NCBI RefSeq assembly: GCF_008704205.1
Contig: NZ_VXLC01000001.1
Coordinates: 868,001 to 932,000, forward strand
DNA from: Nocardia colli
GTDB taxonomy: Bacteria > Actinomycetota > Actinomycetes > Mycobacteriales > Mycobacteriaceae
Length of the DNA: 64,000 bases
Direction of reading: 5' to 3'
Made by a program: the position numbers and the translations under genes. Positions 6,491 to 15,293 of the stretch are shown here, one piece after another; the stretch's first letter is position 1; each line of letters begins with the position of its first letter. A model generated the notes under the pieces. That model had not been told where the DNA came from. It searched no databases and saw nothing but the letters and a program-made list of their open reading frames with translations.

Positions 6491-9325
6491 GTGACCAAGG
6501 ACCGGGTGGTGGAGGCGCTGGGCGGCAGGCTCGACGGTGTGGTCGACGCGTCCGAACGGCGGCGGGCGGAGTATTCGTCGGACGCCTCCAATTATCGGGT
6601 GCTGCCGCGGGCTGTGGTGTTTCCCCGGTCGGACGAGGATGTAGCCGTCACGCTGGAGGTCGCCAAGGACAACGGGCTCTCGGTGACCGCGCGCGGCGGC
6701 GGGACCTCGGTGGCGGGCAATGCGATCGGGCCGGGCCTGGTGCTGGATTTCAGCAGGCATATGAATCGGATCGTGGAGGTTGACCCACAGGCGCGGGTGG
6801 CGAAGGTGCAGCCCGGTGTCGTGCTGTCGGAATTGCAGCGCGCCGCGCGGCCGCACGGGCTGCGGTTCGGGCCGGATCCGTCCACCCAGAACCGGTGCAC
6901 GCTGGGCGGGATGATCGGCAACAATGCCTGCGGGCCCCGCGCGGTGGCCTGGGGACGTACCTCGGATACGGTGCGCGAACTGCGGATTCTCGACGGGAAC
7001 GGGGTCGAGCGGACGCTGGCGAACGATCTGACGGTGCTGCCGGGGCTCGCCGAGTTCACCGCGGCGAATCTTGCGGTGCTGCGCACGGATTTGGGGCGCT
7101 TCGAACGCCAAGCCTCCGGTTATGGGCTCGAACATCTACTGCCCGAACGCGGTTCGGCGGTGGCCAAGGCCTTCGTCGGGTCCGAGGGGACCTGCGGGTT
7201 GCTGCTCGACGCGACGGTCGAGCTGGTCGCGCTGCCGAAGGCCGCGGTGTTGACCGTGCTCGGTTACCCCGATATCGCCACCGCCGCAGACAATGTCGCC
7301 GCGGTGATGGCGTGCCGGCCGACCGCGGTCGAGGGGATCGATGCGCGGTTGGTCGACGCGGTCCGGGCCCATCGCGGCACCGTTGCGGAACTGCCGCGCG
7401 GGGGCGGGTGGTTGTTCGTGGAAACGTCGGGTGACACACCCGCGGAGGCGGTGGCCATCGCCGAGCAGTTACGCCGGTCCGTCGACGCGCTCGACTCCCG
7501 GATCGTCACGGATCCCGCTGCGGCGGCGGCACTCTGGCACATCCGCGCGGACGGTGCGGGCCTGGCCGGCCGCACTCCGGACGGGCAGCCGGCCTGGCCC
7601 GGCTGGGAGGACGCGGCGGTGCCGCCGGAACGGCTCGGCGCCTACCTGCGTGATTTCGCGGACCTGACGGCGGAGCACGGTGTGGACGGCCTGCTGTACG
7701 GCCATATCGGCGACGGGTGCATTCATGTGCGGCTGGATCTCCCGATCGCCGACGCGCCGCGACGCTTCCGGCGATTTCTGTTCGACGCGGCCGGACTGGT
7801 TGTCCGGCACGGCGGTTCGCTGTCCGGCGAACACGGTGACGGGCGGGCCCGCTCGGAGTTGCTCTCGCTCATGTACTCCCGCCGGGTGCTCGACATATTC
7901 GCCGGGTACAAGGCGCTTTTCGATCCCGGCGACGTACTCAACCCGGGAGTGCTCGTCGACCCGCGACCGATCGACGCCGACCTGCGACTGGTCGGGCTGC
8001 CGCTGCTGCCCGCCTCGGGCGGCTTCGCGTTCCCGCACGACCACGGCGATCTGAGTACCGCGGTGCATCGCTGCGTCGGCGTCGGCAAGTGCCGGGCCGA
8101 TACCCGCGCCGCCGGTGGGTTCATGTGCCCGTCCTATCTGGCCACCAAGGACGAGAAGGACAGCACCCGCGGCCGGGCCAGGGTGTTGCAGGAGGTGGTG
8201 CGCGGCGCGCTGCCGTGGTCGTCCGACGCGGTCGCCGAGTCGCTGGATCTGTGCCTGTCCTGCAAGGCCTGTCGCTCGGACTGCCCGGCGGGCGTCGACG
8301 TGGCGGCCTACAGGGCCGAGGCGCTGTACCGCCGATACCGGCACCGGCCGCGACCGGTCGACCACTACTCCCTCGGCTGGCTGCCGCGCTGGCTGGCCTT
8401 GGCGACCCGCGTGCCGCGCGCGGCCAACCGGCTGGCGGACAACGCGGTGCTGCGCCGAATCGGGTTGCGCGCGGCGGGCATTGATCCGCGCCGCGAAGTA
8501 CCGCGACTGGCCGACCGGAGTTTCCGCCGGATGTGGCGTGACCTCGGCGGAGTCGTCCCGCCCGCGGTACCAGGACTCGATTCGGTGGATACCCCGACCG
8601 CCGCGGTCGAAGCCGGCGCGGACCGCCCCGAGGTGATGCTGTGGGTCGACACCTTCACCGACGCCTTCGATCCCGAGATCGCCCTGGCGGCAGCGCGATT
8701 GGTGCAGTCGCTCGGCTACCGGGTGCGCATTCCGGCTCGGCGCGTGTGCTGCGGGCTCACCTGGATCAGCACCGGTCAGCTGGACGGCGCACGCGCCCGT
8801 CTGCGCGCCACGCTGGACGCACTCGATGAGCATGTACGCGGCGGCGGCATCGTGCTCGGGCTGGAACCGTCGTGCACCGCGGTGTTGCGCTCGGACCTGC
8901 CCGAATTGCTACCGGAGGACCCGCGCGCGACGGCGACGGCCCAGGCCGTGCGCACGCTCGCCGAGTTCTTGGCCGGACAGGTGAACTGGCGGCCGCCACA
9001 ATCGCAGGGCCGGACAGTTGTGGTGCAACCGCATTGTCACCAGCACGCGATTATGGGATTCGACGCAGATCGCCAGTTATTAGCCACAATGGGAATCAAT
9101 GTGACAGAAATCACCGGATGCTGCGGCCTCGCGGGAAACTTCGGAATGCAGCGTGACCATTACGACATTTCGGTCGCGGTGGCCGAGAACGGCCTGCTCC
9201 CCGCGCTGCGTACCGCCGACCAAGAAACGATCTTGCTCGCGGACGGCTTCTCCTGCCGGACCCAGGCCGCGCAACTGACCGGACGCCAAGGCCGCCATCT
9301 GGCCCAGTTTCTGCTGGAGCAGTGA
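6491..9325 (+). CDS. FAD-binding and Fe-S-binding dehydrogenase (D-2-hydroxyacid dehydrogenase type, GlcD-GlcF-like fusion)
   Basis: The 944-residue protein has a FAD_binding_4 domain (ARGGGTSVAGNAIGPGLVLD; then NACGPRAVAWGRTSDTV), a FAD-linked oxidase C-terminal domain (HIGDGCIHVRLDLP, SGEHGDGRARSEL), a ferredoxin-type segment (CVGVGKC...MCPSY, then CLSCKACRSDCPAG) and a C-terminal CCG domain (VCCGLTWISTGQ, GCCGLAGNFG). This matches the single-chain D-lactate/D-2-hydroxyglutarate dehydrogenases of the YdiJ type, which pass electrons from a D-2-hydroxyacid through FAD and Fe-S clusters to an acceptor. Substrate is inferred only. GTG at 6491 lies six bases after TAGGCT, consistent with leaderless transcription; no ribosome binding site is visible. 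Monocistronic. Confidence 0.88.
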   Translation: MTKDRVVEALGGRLDGVVDASERRRAEYSSDASNYRVLPRAVVFPRSDEDVAVTLEVAKDNGLSVTARGGGTSVAGNAIGPGLVLDFSRHMNRIVEVDPQARVAKVQPGVVLSELQRAARPHGLRFGPDPSTQNRCTLGGMIGNNACGPRAVAWGRTSDTVRELRILDGNGVERTLANDLTVLPGLAEFTAANLAVLRTDLGRFERQASGYGLEHLLPERGSAVAKAFVGSEGTCGLLLDATVELVALPKAAVLTVLGYPDIATAADNVAAVMACRPTAVEGIDARLVDAVRAHRGTVAELPRGGGWLFVETSGDTPAEAVAIAEQLRRSVDALDSRIVTDPAAAAALWHIRADGAGLAGRTPDGQPAWPGWEDAAVPPERLGAYLRDFADLTAEHGVDGLLYGHIGDGCIHVRLDLPIADAPRRFRRFLFDAAGLVVRHGGSLSGEHGDGRARSELLSLMYSRRVLDIFAGYKALFDPGDVLNPGVLVDPRPIDADLRLVGLPLLPASGGFAFPHDHGDLSTAVHRCVGVGKCRADTRAAGGFMCPSYLATKDEKDSTRGRARVLQEVVRGALPWSSDAVAESLDLCLSCKACRSDCPAGVDVAAYRAEALYRRYRHRPRPVDHYSLGWLPRWLALATRVPRAANRLADNAVLRRIGLRAAGIDPRREVPRLADRSFRRMWRDLGGVVPPAVPGLDSVDTPTAAVEAGADRPEVMLWVDTFTDAFDPEIALAAARLVQSLGYRVRIPARRVCCGLTWISTGQLDGARARLRATLDALDEHVRGGGIVLGLEPSCTAVLRSDLPELLPEDPRATATAQAVRTLAEFLAGQVNWRPPQSQGRTVVVQPHCHQHAIMGFDADRQLLATMGINVTEITGCCGLAGNFGMQRDHYDISVAVAENGLLPALRTADQETILLADGFSCRTQAAQLTGRQGRHLAQFLLEQ

Positions 9326-9375
9326 GACTTTCGCGCGCTCGCCGGACGATTATCGCGGCGAGTGCGCGATACGGG

Positions 9376-9480
9376 TCAGCTGCCGAACGGCAGGGTGCCG
9401 GGCGGAATCTGATAACCCGAACTGCCTGCGGAAACACCGCCCCAGGCGGTGAGCAACCAGTTGAGCAAGTTGGTGATCAT
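9376..9480 (-). CDS. 34-residue peptide gene with strong ribosome binding site
   Basis: ATG at 9480 is preceded by GGAGG with a six-base gap. The product starts MITNLLNWLLTAWGGVSAGS and ends in a Pro/Gly-rich tail (GYQIPPGTLPFGS). The first half is amphipathic or weakly hydrophobic with two Trp, suggesting a membrane-surface peptide; no signal peptidase site is evident. It lies alone on the minus strand between two plus-strand genes. A possible promoter further upstream is TGACCG, 16 bases, TGTAAC. I recall similar anonymous micro-proteins in Nocardia and Rhodococcus, but this is unverified. Function unknown. Confidence 0.55.
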   Translation of the reverse strand: MITNLLNWLLTAWGGVSAGSSGYQIPPGTLPFGS

Positions 9481-9686
9481 TCGATACCTCCATGTGGCGA
9501 CTGCCAGCTGTTTGCCGATCGGAACGAATATCGCCACATCCATTCTTCGCGTTACAAAATATCGGAGACCTGCGGTCATGCATATCCGGTATCGAATAGC
9601 GCCGAATTGCGTTGCGCGCGAGTAGTTTCTCGATCGACCGTGGCCTGACGCACATTCAGGGATACGCGATCGGGCAGAATGGACCG

Positions 9687-10634
9687 ATGCGTAACGCGAC
9701 GGTCGAACCGGTAGGAGACCCCACCGGTCTGGCCAGGACCGTGACGTCCGACCGCCCGATCGACCTGGCCGCCACCATCGCCCCGCTGCGCCGCGGCGCC
9801 GGCGATCCGTGCCACCACATGACCCGCGACGGCGCGCACTGGCACGCCTCCCGCATGACCTCGGGCCCGGTCACCTATCGGCTCACCCAGTCCGGACCGG
9901 CCGCGGTGCAAGGCAAGGCCTGGGGTCCGGGCGCCGAGGAATTCCTGGACGGGCTCGACCACATGCTGTGCCTGGACGAGGACGTGCACGGCTTCGTCCC
10001 GGACCACCCGAAGCTCATCGAGGCGCATCGGCGCTTCCCCGGATTGCGCATGCTGCGCACCGGCCTGGTCTTCGAGGCGCTGGTCCCGGCGATCATGGAG
10101 CAGAAGGTGCACAACATCTCGGCCCGCGATTCCTGGCGAAAGCTGGTGCGGCAGTTCGGCGATCCCGCGCCGGGACCGGGGCCGGAGAGCCTGCGGCTGC
10201 CGCCCGAGGCCGACACCTGGCGGCGGGTGCCGTCCTGGGCGTTCCATCGCGCGAATGTCACTCCGCAGCGGGCGCAGACGATCGTGCGGGCCGCCAGGGT
10301 GGCGAGTTCGCTGGAACGCGCGGCGGGCGTCGACCCCGCCGAGGCCGCCCGCAGGCTCCGATCGATCCCGGGGATCAGCGTGTGGACCGCCGCCGAGACC
10401 GCGCAGCGCGCGTTCGGCGACGCGGACGCGCTCTCGGTCGGCGACTACAACCTCGCGCCGATGATCGGCTGGACCCTGCTCGGCCACGCGATCGACGACG
10501 ACACGATGGTCGAATACCTGGAACCCCTTCGGCCGCACCGCTATCGGGCGGTGCGCCTGCTGGAGGTCAGCGGGCAGGCGTTCAAGCCGAAGTTCGGCCC
10601 GCGCACCCCGATCACCGATCACACCTGGCACTGA
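9687..10634 (+). CDS. DNA-3-methyladenine glycosylase-type protein (HhH-GPD superfamily)
   Basis: The 315-residue protein carries an AlkA-like arrangement. An N-terminal region (residues 1-110) is followed by a helix-hairpin-helix glycosylase core: LVPAIMEQKVHNISARDSW, then RLRSIPGISVWTAAETAQRA as hairpin with Gly-rich turn, then GDADALSVGDYNL carrying the probable catalytic Asp of SVGDYN. Expected role: excision of alkylated bases in base-excision repair. ATG at 9687 is chosen because CAGAAT ends six bases before it (leaderless pattern) and the homologous region starts just after. Upstream in-frame ATGs lack support. The next gene on the opposite strand ends four bases away. Confidence 0.82.
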   Translation: MRNATVEPVGDPTGLARTVTSDRPIDLAATIAPLRRGAGDPCHHMTRDGAHWHASRMTSGPVTYRLTQSGPAAVQGKAWGPGAEEFLDGLDHMLCLDEDVHGFVPDHPKLIEAHRRFPGLRMLRTGLVFEALVPAIMEQKVHNISARDSWRKLVRQFGDPAPGPGPESLRLPPEADTWRRVPSWAFHRANVTPQRAQTIVRAARVASSLERAAGVDPAEAARRLRSIPGISVWTAAETAQRAFGDADALSVGDYNLAPMIGWTLLGHAIDDDTMVEYLEPLRPHRYRAVRLLEVSGQAFKPKFGPRTPITDHTWH

Positions 10635-10638
10635 AGCC

Positions 10639-11355
10639 TCAGCCCAGGCGCGCGCCGAGCCCGTCCAGCACGCGGTCCAGGCCGTAGCGGAACTTCCGGT
10701 CGCGCCGCTCGACCGGGTCGGTATCCCAGTCCTCGTCCTGCTGGAACCGGGGATAGTCCTTGGCGGCCTCCTCGGCGGCAGGCCGCAGTTGCGCGACGAA
10801 CTCCTGCTCGGTCTGCCCTGACCGGGCGAGCAGCGCCAGCCAGGCCGCCTCGGCGATGCCCATCCCGACGACGTAACTCATCACGGCACTGATCGCGTCG
10901 CTCGTCTCCGCCGCCGGAAAGCCGCCGGCCTCGAACAGTCCCACCAGGCCGTCGTTGAGCCGCATGACGTTCGGGCCCAGGTAGGACAGCCCGACCTGGC
11001 CGAGGGTCGAGGCCATCCATGGATGCCGCGTGATCATCGCGCGCAGGCTTTCCGCGCAGTCCGCGGTGGCCGTGCGCCAGGCCGCCGGGTCGGCGATCTC
11101 GGGCACCCGGATCTCGCCGTAGACCTCGTCGACGACCAGCTCGATGAGCTCGTCGCGGTTGGCCACGTGCCGGTAGAGGGAGGTCGCGCCGGCATTGAGC
11201 CGGGCGCCCAGCTGGCGCATGGTGAGCGCCTCCATACCCTCCGCGTCCAGCAGCGCGACCGCCTCGGCGACGATCTGCTCCCTGGTCAGCGCGGGCTGCT
11301 CCCGGCCTTTGCGCGGACGCGTCCACACCGATCCGACCTGCTTTTCGACGGCCAC
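10639..11355 (-). CDS. TetR-family regulator, probable repressor of the divergent MFS efflux gene
   Basis: The 238-residue protein has an N-terminal TetR HTH (LTREQIVAEAVALLDAEGMEAL, continued by GARLNAGATSLYRHVANRDELI) and a tetracycline-repressor-type C-terminal domain. GTG at 11355 is chosen because AAGGGAG lies five bases upstream; the longer open frame to 11631 runs through the promoter region and is rejected. It diverges from the MFS gene at 11483 across a 127-bp gap holding a perfect operator-like palindrome (11394-11411). The expected behaviour is repression of itself and the pump until a ligand binds the C-terminal pocket; this is inferred from arrangement. Confidence 0.88.
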   Translation of the reverse strand: MAVEKQVGSVWTRPRKGREQPALTREQIVAEAVALLDAEGMEALTMRQLGARLNAGATSLYRHVANRDELIELVVDEVYGEIRVPEIADPAAWRTATADCAESLRAMITRHPWMASTLGQVGLSYLGPNVMRLNDGLVGLFEAGGFPAAETSDAISAVMSYVVGMGIAEAAWLALLARSGQTEQEFVAQLRPAAEEAAKDYPRFQQDEDWDTDPVERRDRKFRYGLDRVLDGLGARLG

Positions 11356-11393
11356 GTCGACTCCCTTCGGTTGCCACCCACAGTAGCGCACGA

Positions 11394-11411
11394 TGTTCGC
11401 ACTTGCGAACA
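11394..11411 (+). promoter_or_regulatory. TetR-type operator overlapping the MFS promoter
   Basis: TGTTCGCA-CT-TGCGAACA is a perfect 8-bp inverted repeat. Its right arm overlaps a plausible -35 (TTGCGA) placed 18 bases before TACATT as -10, upstream of the MFS gene. A degenerate second copy (GTTC, nine bases, GAAC) lies about 40 bp downstream near 11433-11449. This is the classic position for repression of a divergent tetR/efflux pair. Confidence 0.7.
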
Positions 11412-11482
11412 CATAGAAATGATGCGTACATTGTTCGCAATAGCAGAACGACGTACGCAACACCGTGAGAAGAGAGTTACCG

Positions 11483-12988
11483 ATGGACGCGATGGACACC
11501 CGCAACCCGAAGCGCTGGTGGATTCTGATCGTGCTGTGCCTCAGCACGCTGGTCCTGGTCATCGACAATTTCGTGCTGGCCGTCGCGGTGCCGGCGCTGG
11601 CCGCGGATCTGCACGCGAGCGCCCAGGACATCCAGTGGATCCTGGACTCCTACATCCTCGTTTTCGCGGGTCTGCTGCTCACCTCGGGCAGCCTGGCCGA
11701 CCGGTTCGGCCGGCGCCGGGTGATGCTCATCGGGCTCGCCCTGTTCGGGGTCGCGTCACTCGGGGCCACTCTGGCGTCGAGCCCGGTCGAGCTGATCGTG
11801 GCCCGCACCGTGATGGGCATCGGCGGCGCGCTGGTACTGCCGAGCACGCTGTCGATCCTGATCACCGTGTTCGACGCCGAGGAGCGGCGCAAGGCGATGA
11901 GCTTCTGGAGCGCCGCGTCGGTGCTCGGCCTGGTCGGCGGACCGGTGCTCGGCGGGGTGCTGATCGCGCACTTCTGGTGGGGTGCCGCGTTTTTGATCAA
12001 TATCCCGGTCGCCGCGGTCGCGATCATCGCGGCGCTGGTGTTGATGCCGGAATCGAAGGGGCCGTGGACCGAGCCGGATGTGCCCGGCGCGGTGCTGTCC
12101 ATGATCGGGATGACCGCGCTGGTATGGACCATCATCGAATTCCCCGAGGGCGGTTTCGATCACGCGTCGACGGTGGGCACGCTGGTGGTCGCGGTTGCCA
12201 GTCTGGTGGCATTCCTGGTGTGGGAGAAGCGCGTCGAGCATCCGATGGTGCCGCTGGAGCTGTTCCGCAACCGTGACTTCGCCGGCGGCAGCCTGTCGCT
12301 GACGCTGGTCCAGGTGGCCAACGGTGGTCTGCTGCTGGTGCTTACCCAGTATCTGCAATTCGTGCTCGGCTACTCGCCGACCGAGGCGGGGCTGGCGTTC
12401 ATCCCGATGATGGCCGCGTCCATCGTGTTCAACGGGCTCGGGGCGGGTCTGGGCAACAAGGTCGGCAACCGCACGCTGGCGGTGACCGGCATGCTCGTCT
12501 CGACCGCCGGGCTCGGGCTGCTGGCCGGTCTGTCCGCGGACAGCGGATTCGGGGTGCTGGCCGGCGCGCTGGTGGTGCTCGGCGCCGGGGCCGGGCTCGC
12601 GCAGCCGGCCGCCATCGCCGCGCTGATGGGGGCGGTGCCGCCGGAGCAGGCGGGCGTCGGGTCCGCGCTGAACGACACCATCCAGCAGGCCGGCGCCGCG
12701 CTGGGCATCGCGGTGCTCGGCAGCATCCTGTCCAGCACCTTCACCAGCGGCATGCCGGACTCGGCTCCCGCGGCGGCGCGGCATTCGATCGGCGACGCGC
12801 TGGCGCTGGCGGCACAGACCGGGGACACCGCGCTGCTCGGCACCGCGCGGGAGGCGTTCACCAACGCCATGTCGGTCAGCTTCCTCGCGGGTGGCGCCGG
12901 AATCCTGGCCGGGGCGATCGTCGCCCTGTTCGTCATGCGCAACGCCAAGACCGCGCCGGCAGTCGAAGCGGCGGCCCTCGTCGACTAG
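11483..12988 (+). CDS. MFS drug efflux transporter, DHA2 (14-helix, EmrB/QacA) family
   Basis: A 501-residue membrane protein with 14 predicted helices. It shows the motif-A loop GSLADRFGRRRVMLIG between helices 2 and 3, motif C-like GPVLGGVLIAHFWWG in helix 5, and the helix-1 acid in LVIDNFVLAVAVPALA typical of proton antiporters. It should export hydrophobic or cationic compounds using the proton gradient. ATG at 11483 has AGAGAG six bases upstream and is preferred to the GTG at 11465. It pairs with the divergent TetR gene and is followed by a strong bidirectional terminator at 13001-13041. Confidence 0.9.
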   Translation: MDAMDTRNPKRWWILIVLCLSTLVLVIDNFVLAVAVPALAADLHASAQDIQWILDSYILVFAGLLLTSGSLADRFGRRRVMLIGLALFGVASLGATLASSPVELIVARTVMGIGGALVLPSTLSILITVFDAEERRKAMSFWSAASVLGLVGGPVLGGVLIAHFWWGAAFLINIPVAAVAIIAALVLMPESKGPWTEPDVPGAVLSMIGMTALVWTIIEFPEGGFDHASTVGTLVVAVASLVAFLVWEKRVEHPMVPLELFRNRDFAGGSLSLTLVQVANGGLLLVLTQYLQFVLGYSPTEAGLAFIPMMAASIVFNGLGAGLGNKVGNRTLAVTGMLVSTAGLGLLAGLSADSGFGVLAGALVVLGAGAGLAQPAAIAALMGAVPPEQAGVGSALNDTIQQAGAALGIAVLGSILSSTFTSGMPDSAPAAARHSIGDALALAAQTGDTALLGTAREAFTNAMSVSFLAGGAGILAGAIVALFVMRNAKTAPAVEAAALVD

Positions 12989-13000
12989 GACAACCGAATA

Positions 13001-13041
13001 CCGAAGGACCGGCCCGATCGCTGATCGGACCGGTCCTTCGG
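13001..13041. terminator. Bidirectional hairpin terminator between convergent genes
   Basis: Perfect 12-bp arms CCGAAGGACCGG (13001-13012) and CCGGTCCTTCGG (13030-13041), with an inner CCGATC/GATCGG stem closing a three-base loop. It sits between the MFS stop (12988) and the minus-strand reductase stop (13065) and can serve both. Confidence 0.85.
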
Positions 13042-13064
13042 TCTATGGAATTAGTTCTGCCCGT

Positions 13065-14060
13065 TCAGAATTCGCCGAGGACGTTGAAGACCGTACGCCC
13101 GGTGTGCGTGCCGCCCTGGATGGAATGCAGCACCTTCTCCGCATCAGTGATCGAGGCGAACTGGGTCAGTGCCGAAAGATGCTGCGGGCGCAGCTCGTTG
13201 GCCAGCCGGGTCCACAGCTCGCGGCGCTTCTCGATCGGCACGAACACCGAATCGATGCCGAGCAGGTCCACCCCGCGCAGGATGAACGGCAACACGGTGG
13301 TCGGCAGGCCGGAACCGCCGGTCAGGCCGCTGACCGCGACCGCACCGCCGTATCCGATGGCGCTGAGGATGTAGGCGAGCGACTTGCCGCCGACGCTGTC
13401 GATCGCGGCGGCCCAGCGGGCCTTGTTCAACGGCCGCGGCTTGGCGTCGGGGTCCTCGGGCAGCCGGCCGATGATCTCGTTGGCGCCGAGTTCGCCGAGC
13501 AGATCGCTCGCGTCGGTCTTGCCGGTGGAGGCGATGATCTCGAAGCCGAGGCCGGACAGGATGTCGATGCTCACGCTGCCGACGCCGCCGGTCGCGCCGG
13601 TGACCAGCACCGCGCCCGTCTCCGGGGTGATGCCGCGGTCGAGCAGCGACTGCACGCTCAAGCCGGCGGTGAAGCCCGCGGTGCCGAGCGCGGCGGCGTC
13701 CCTGGGGCTCAGGCCGTCCAGCTTCACCACCCAGTCGGCGGGCACCCTGGCGTATTCGGCGAACCCGCCGTTGTGCGAGACGCCGATGTCGTAGCCGTGC
13801 GCGACCACCAGGTCGCCGGGGGTGAAGTCGTCGTCCTCGGAGGAGACCACCTCGCCGGTGATGTCGATGCCGGGCACGATCGGATACTTCCGCACCACCC
13901 CGCCGCCGGGGGTGATCGCCAGCCCGTCCTTGTAGTTCGCGCTGGAGAAGTGCACCTTGATGGTCACCTCACCAGGCCCGAGGAAATCGTCCCCGACCTC
14001 CTGCTTGGTCAGAACGATCCCGCTGTCCGATTCATGCGCCACCATCGCCCAGAACTCCAT
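13065..14060 (-). CDS. MDR-superfamily oxidoreductase, YhdH/AcuI (acrylyl-CoA reductase-like)
   Basis: The 331-residue protein has a GroES-like N-terminal domain and a Rossmann domain with VLVTGATGGVGSVSIDILSG, matching the zinc-independent quinone oxidoreductase/AcuI subgroup of medium-chain dehydrogenases. The NADPH-type phosphate contact STGKTDAS follows the glycine motif. It probably reduces an activated alkene (acrylyl-CoA, enone or quinone) with NADPH in the cytoplasm. The hydrophilic start MEFWAMVAHESDSG, and the absence of the structural-zinc Cys cluster, fit the family. Single gene; the convergent neighbour is separated by a terminator. Confidence 0.85.
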   Translation of the reverse strand: MEFWAMVAHESDSGIVLTKQEVGDDFLGPGEVTIKVHFSSANYKDGLAITPGGGVVRKYPIVPGIDITGEVVSSEDDDFTPGDLVVAHGYDIGVSHNGGFAEYARVPADWVVKLDGLSPRDAAALGTAGFTAGLSVQSLLDRGITPETGAVLVTGATGGVGSVSIDILSGLGFEIIASTGKTDASDLLGELGANEIIGRLPEDPDAKPRPLNKARWAAAIDSVGGKSLAYILSAIGYGGAVAVSGLTGGSGLPTTVLPFILRGVDLLGIDSVFVPIEKRRELWTRLANELRPQHLSALTQFASITDAEKVLHSIQGGTHTGRTVFNVLGEF

Positions 14061-14111
14061 GCGACGAGCATACGAGCGTCTGTCCCAGACCGCGCAGCAC
14101 GCGCGGCCGGG

Positions 14112-15182
14112 CTACTCCGGGACCAGTTCGAGGCGGACGCCGAGCAGGCGGATCGGGCGGTCCAGGGTGAAGCGGTCGATGATGCGCAGCGCGGCCTCGG
14201 TGATCTCGGCGGGGTCGATGGTCGGCGCGGGCAGTTTTTCCTGCTTGCTGCGGGTGTAGAAGGTATTGGTCCGCACGGTCACCGAGACCCGGGTGCCGAC
14301 CCGGCCCACCTCGGCCATTTCCTCGGTCACCTCGGTGGCCAGGCGGGCCACCTGGGCGCGGATCTCGGCGGGGTCGGTGAGGTCGTGCGGGAAGGTCTCG
14401 GATTTGCTGCGGCCCAACGGGACTCGCGGTTCGGTGGTGACGTCGGTGTCGCCCTTGCCGTGGCCGAGGACCCAGAGGTAGGGGCCGGTGTTCGGGCCGA
14501 ATTCGGCGGCGAGCCGCTGCCGGTCCGCGGCCATCAGGTCGGCGACGGTGCTGATGCCGAGGTCGGCCAGGCGGGTGGCGATCCGGCTTCCGATGCCCCA
14601 CAACGCATTTGTCGGACGGTGCGCCATCACCTCGGTCCAGTTCGCGGCGGTCAGCCGGAAGACGCCGGTGGCCGCGCCCGCGTCGTCAGCCGGTCCGGCA
14701 TCGGACTTGCCGGTCGATTTGGCGATGCCGGTGGCGAGTTTGGCGGTGAGCTTGTTGTCGCCGATGCCGATCGAACAGGACAGTTCCAATTGTGCTATCG
14801 CGGCGCGGATTTCGCCGGCCAGCGCTTCCGGATCGTCGGTGTCGGTGGCGAGGAACGCCTCGTCCCAGCCCCACACCTCGACCCGGCCGGGGAAGGTGCG
14901 CAGCAGCGACATGACCTCGTCCGAGGCCTCCTCGTAACTGACCATGTCCAGGGGCAGGAACACGCCCTCGGGGCATTTGCGCTGGGCGCTGCGCAGCGCC
15001 ATCCCGGCCCGCACGCCGAACGCGCGCGCCGGATAGGACGCGCAGGTGACCACCTTGCGCGGCTCGGCCGGATCACCGTTGCCGCCGACGATGACCGGCA
15101 GGCCGCGCAGCTCCGGGTGGCGGCGGAACTCCACCGCCGCCTGGAACTGATCGAGATCGACATGCAACAGCCATCTGGCCAT
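14112..15182 (-). CDS. dinB: DNA polymerase IV, Y-family, DinB2 type, with Gln at the steric-gate position
   Basis: The 356-residue protein closely resembles mycobacterial DinB2 (DinP): WLLHVDLDQF at the N-terminus, PVIVGGNGDPAEPRKVVTCA, catalytic acids in VEVWGWDEAFLA, the helix-hairpin region NALWGIGSRIATRLADLGIS, and the C-terminal NTFYTRSKQEKLPAPTIDP. Metal ligands Asp9, Asp and Glu of WDEAF are kept. At residue 14, where most Y-family polymerases have Phe or Tyr and M. smegmatis DinB2 has Leu, the codon is CAG (Gln). A roughly 13-residue insertion (SDAGPADDAGAA) interrupts the fingers-palm boundary before GVFRLT. I see no beta-clamp motif at the end. Translesion or low-fidelity synthesis is the expected role, with possible weak sugar discrimination. 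Confidence 0.9.
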   Translation of the reverse strand: MARWLLHVDLDQFQAAVEFRRHPELRGLPVIVGGNGDPAEPRKVVTCASYPARAFGVRAGMALRSAQRKCPEGVFLPLDMVSYEEASDEVMSLLRTFPGRVEVWGWDEAFLATDTDDPEALAGEIRAAIAQLELSCSIGIGDNKLTAKLATGIAKSTGKSDAGPADDAGAATGVFRLTAANWTEVMAHRPTNALWGIGSRIATRLADLGISTVADLMAADRQRLAAEFGPNTGPYLWVLGHGKGDTDVTTEPRVPLGRSKSETFPHDLTDPAEIRAQVARLATEVTEEMAEVGRVGTRVSVTVRTNTFYTRSKQEKLPAPTIDPAEITEAALRIIDRFTLDRPIRLLGVRLELVPE

Positions 15183-15274
15183 ATCACCGTCTTACCGCAC
15201 CGGTGTGACAGGAAGCGGGAACTCCGCCCCGATCGGCCGAGGACGGCGGCGTCGGCTATTGCGTTGTCCGTAAA

Positions 15275-15291
15275 ACAGAATTAAATTCTGT
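15275..15291 (+). promoter_or_regulatory. Palindromic operator overlapping the TetR gene start
   Basis: ACAGAATT-A-AATTCTGT is a perfect 8-bp inverted repeat, ending three bases before the GTG start at 15294. It is AT-rich against a GC-rich background. Position and size suggest an autoregulatory TetR operator, and it also lies in the short divergent gap with dinB. Confidence 0.65.
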
Positions 15292-15293
15292 CT

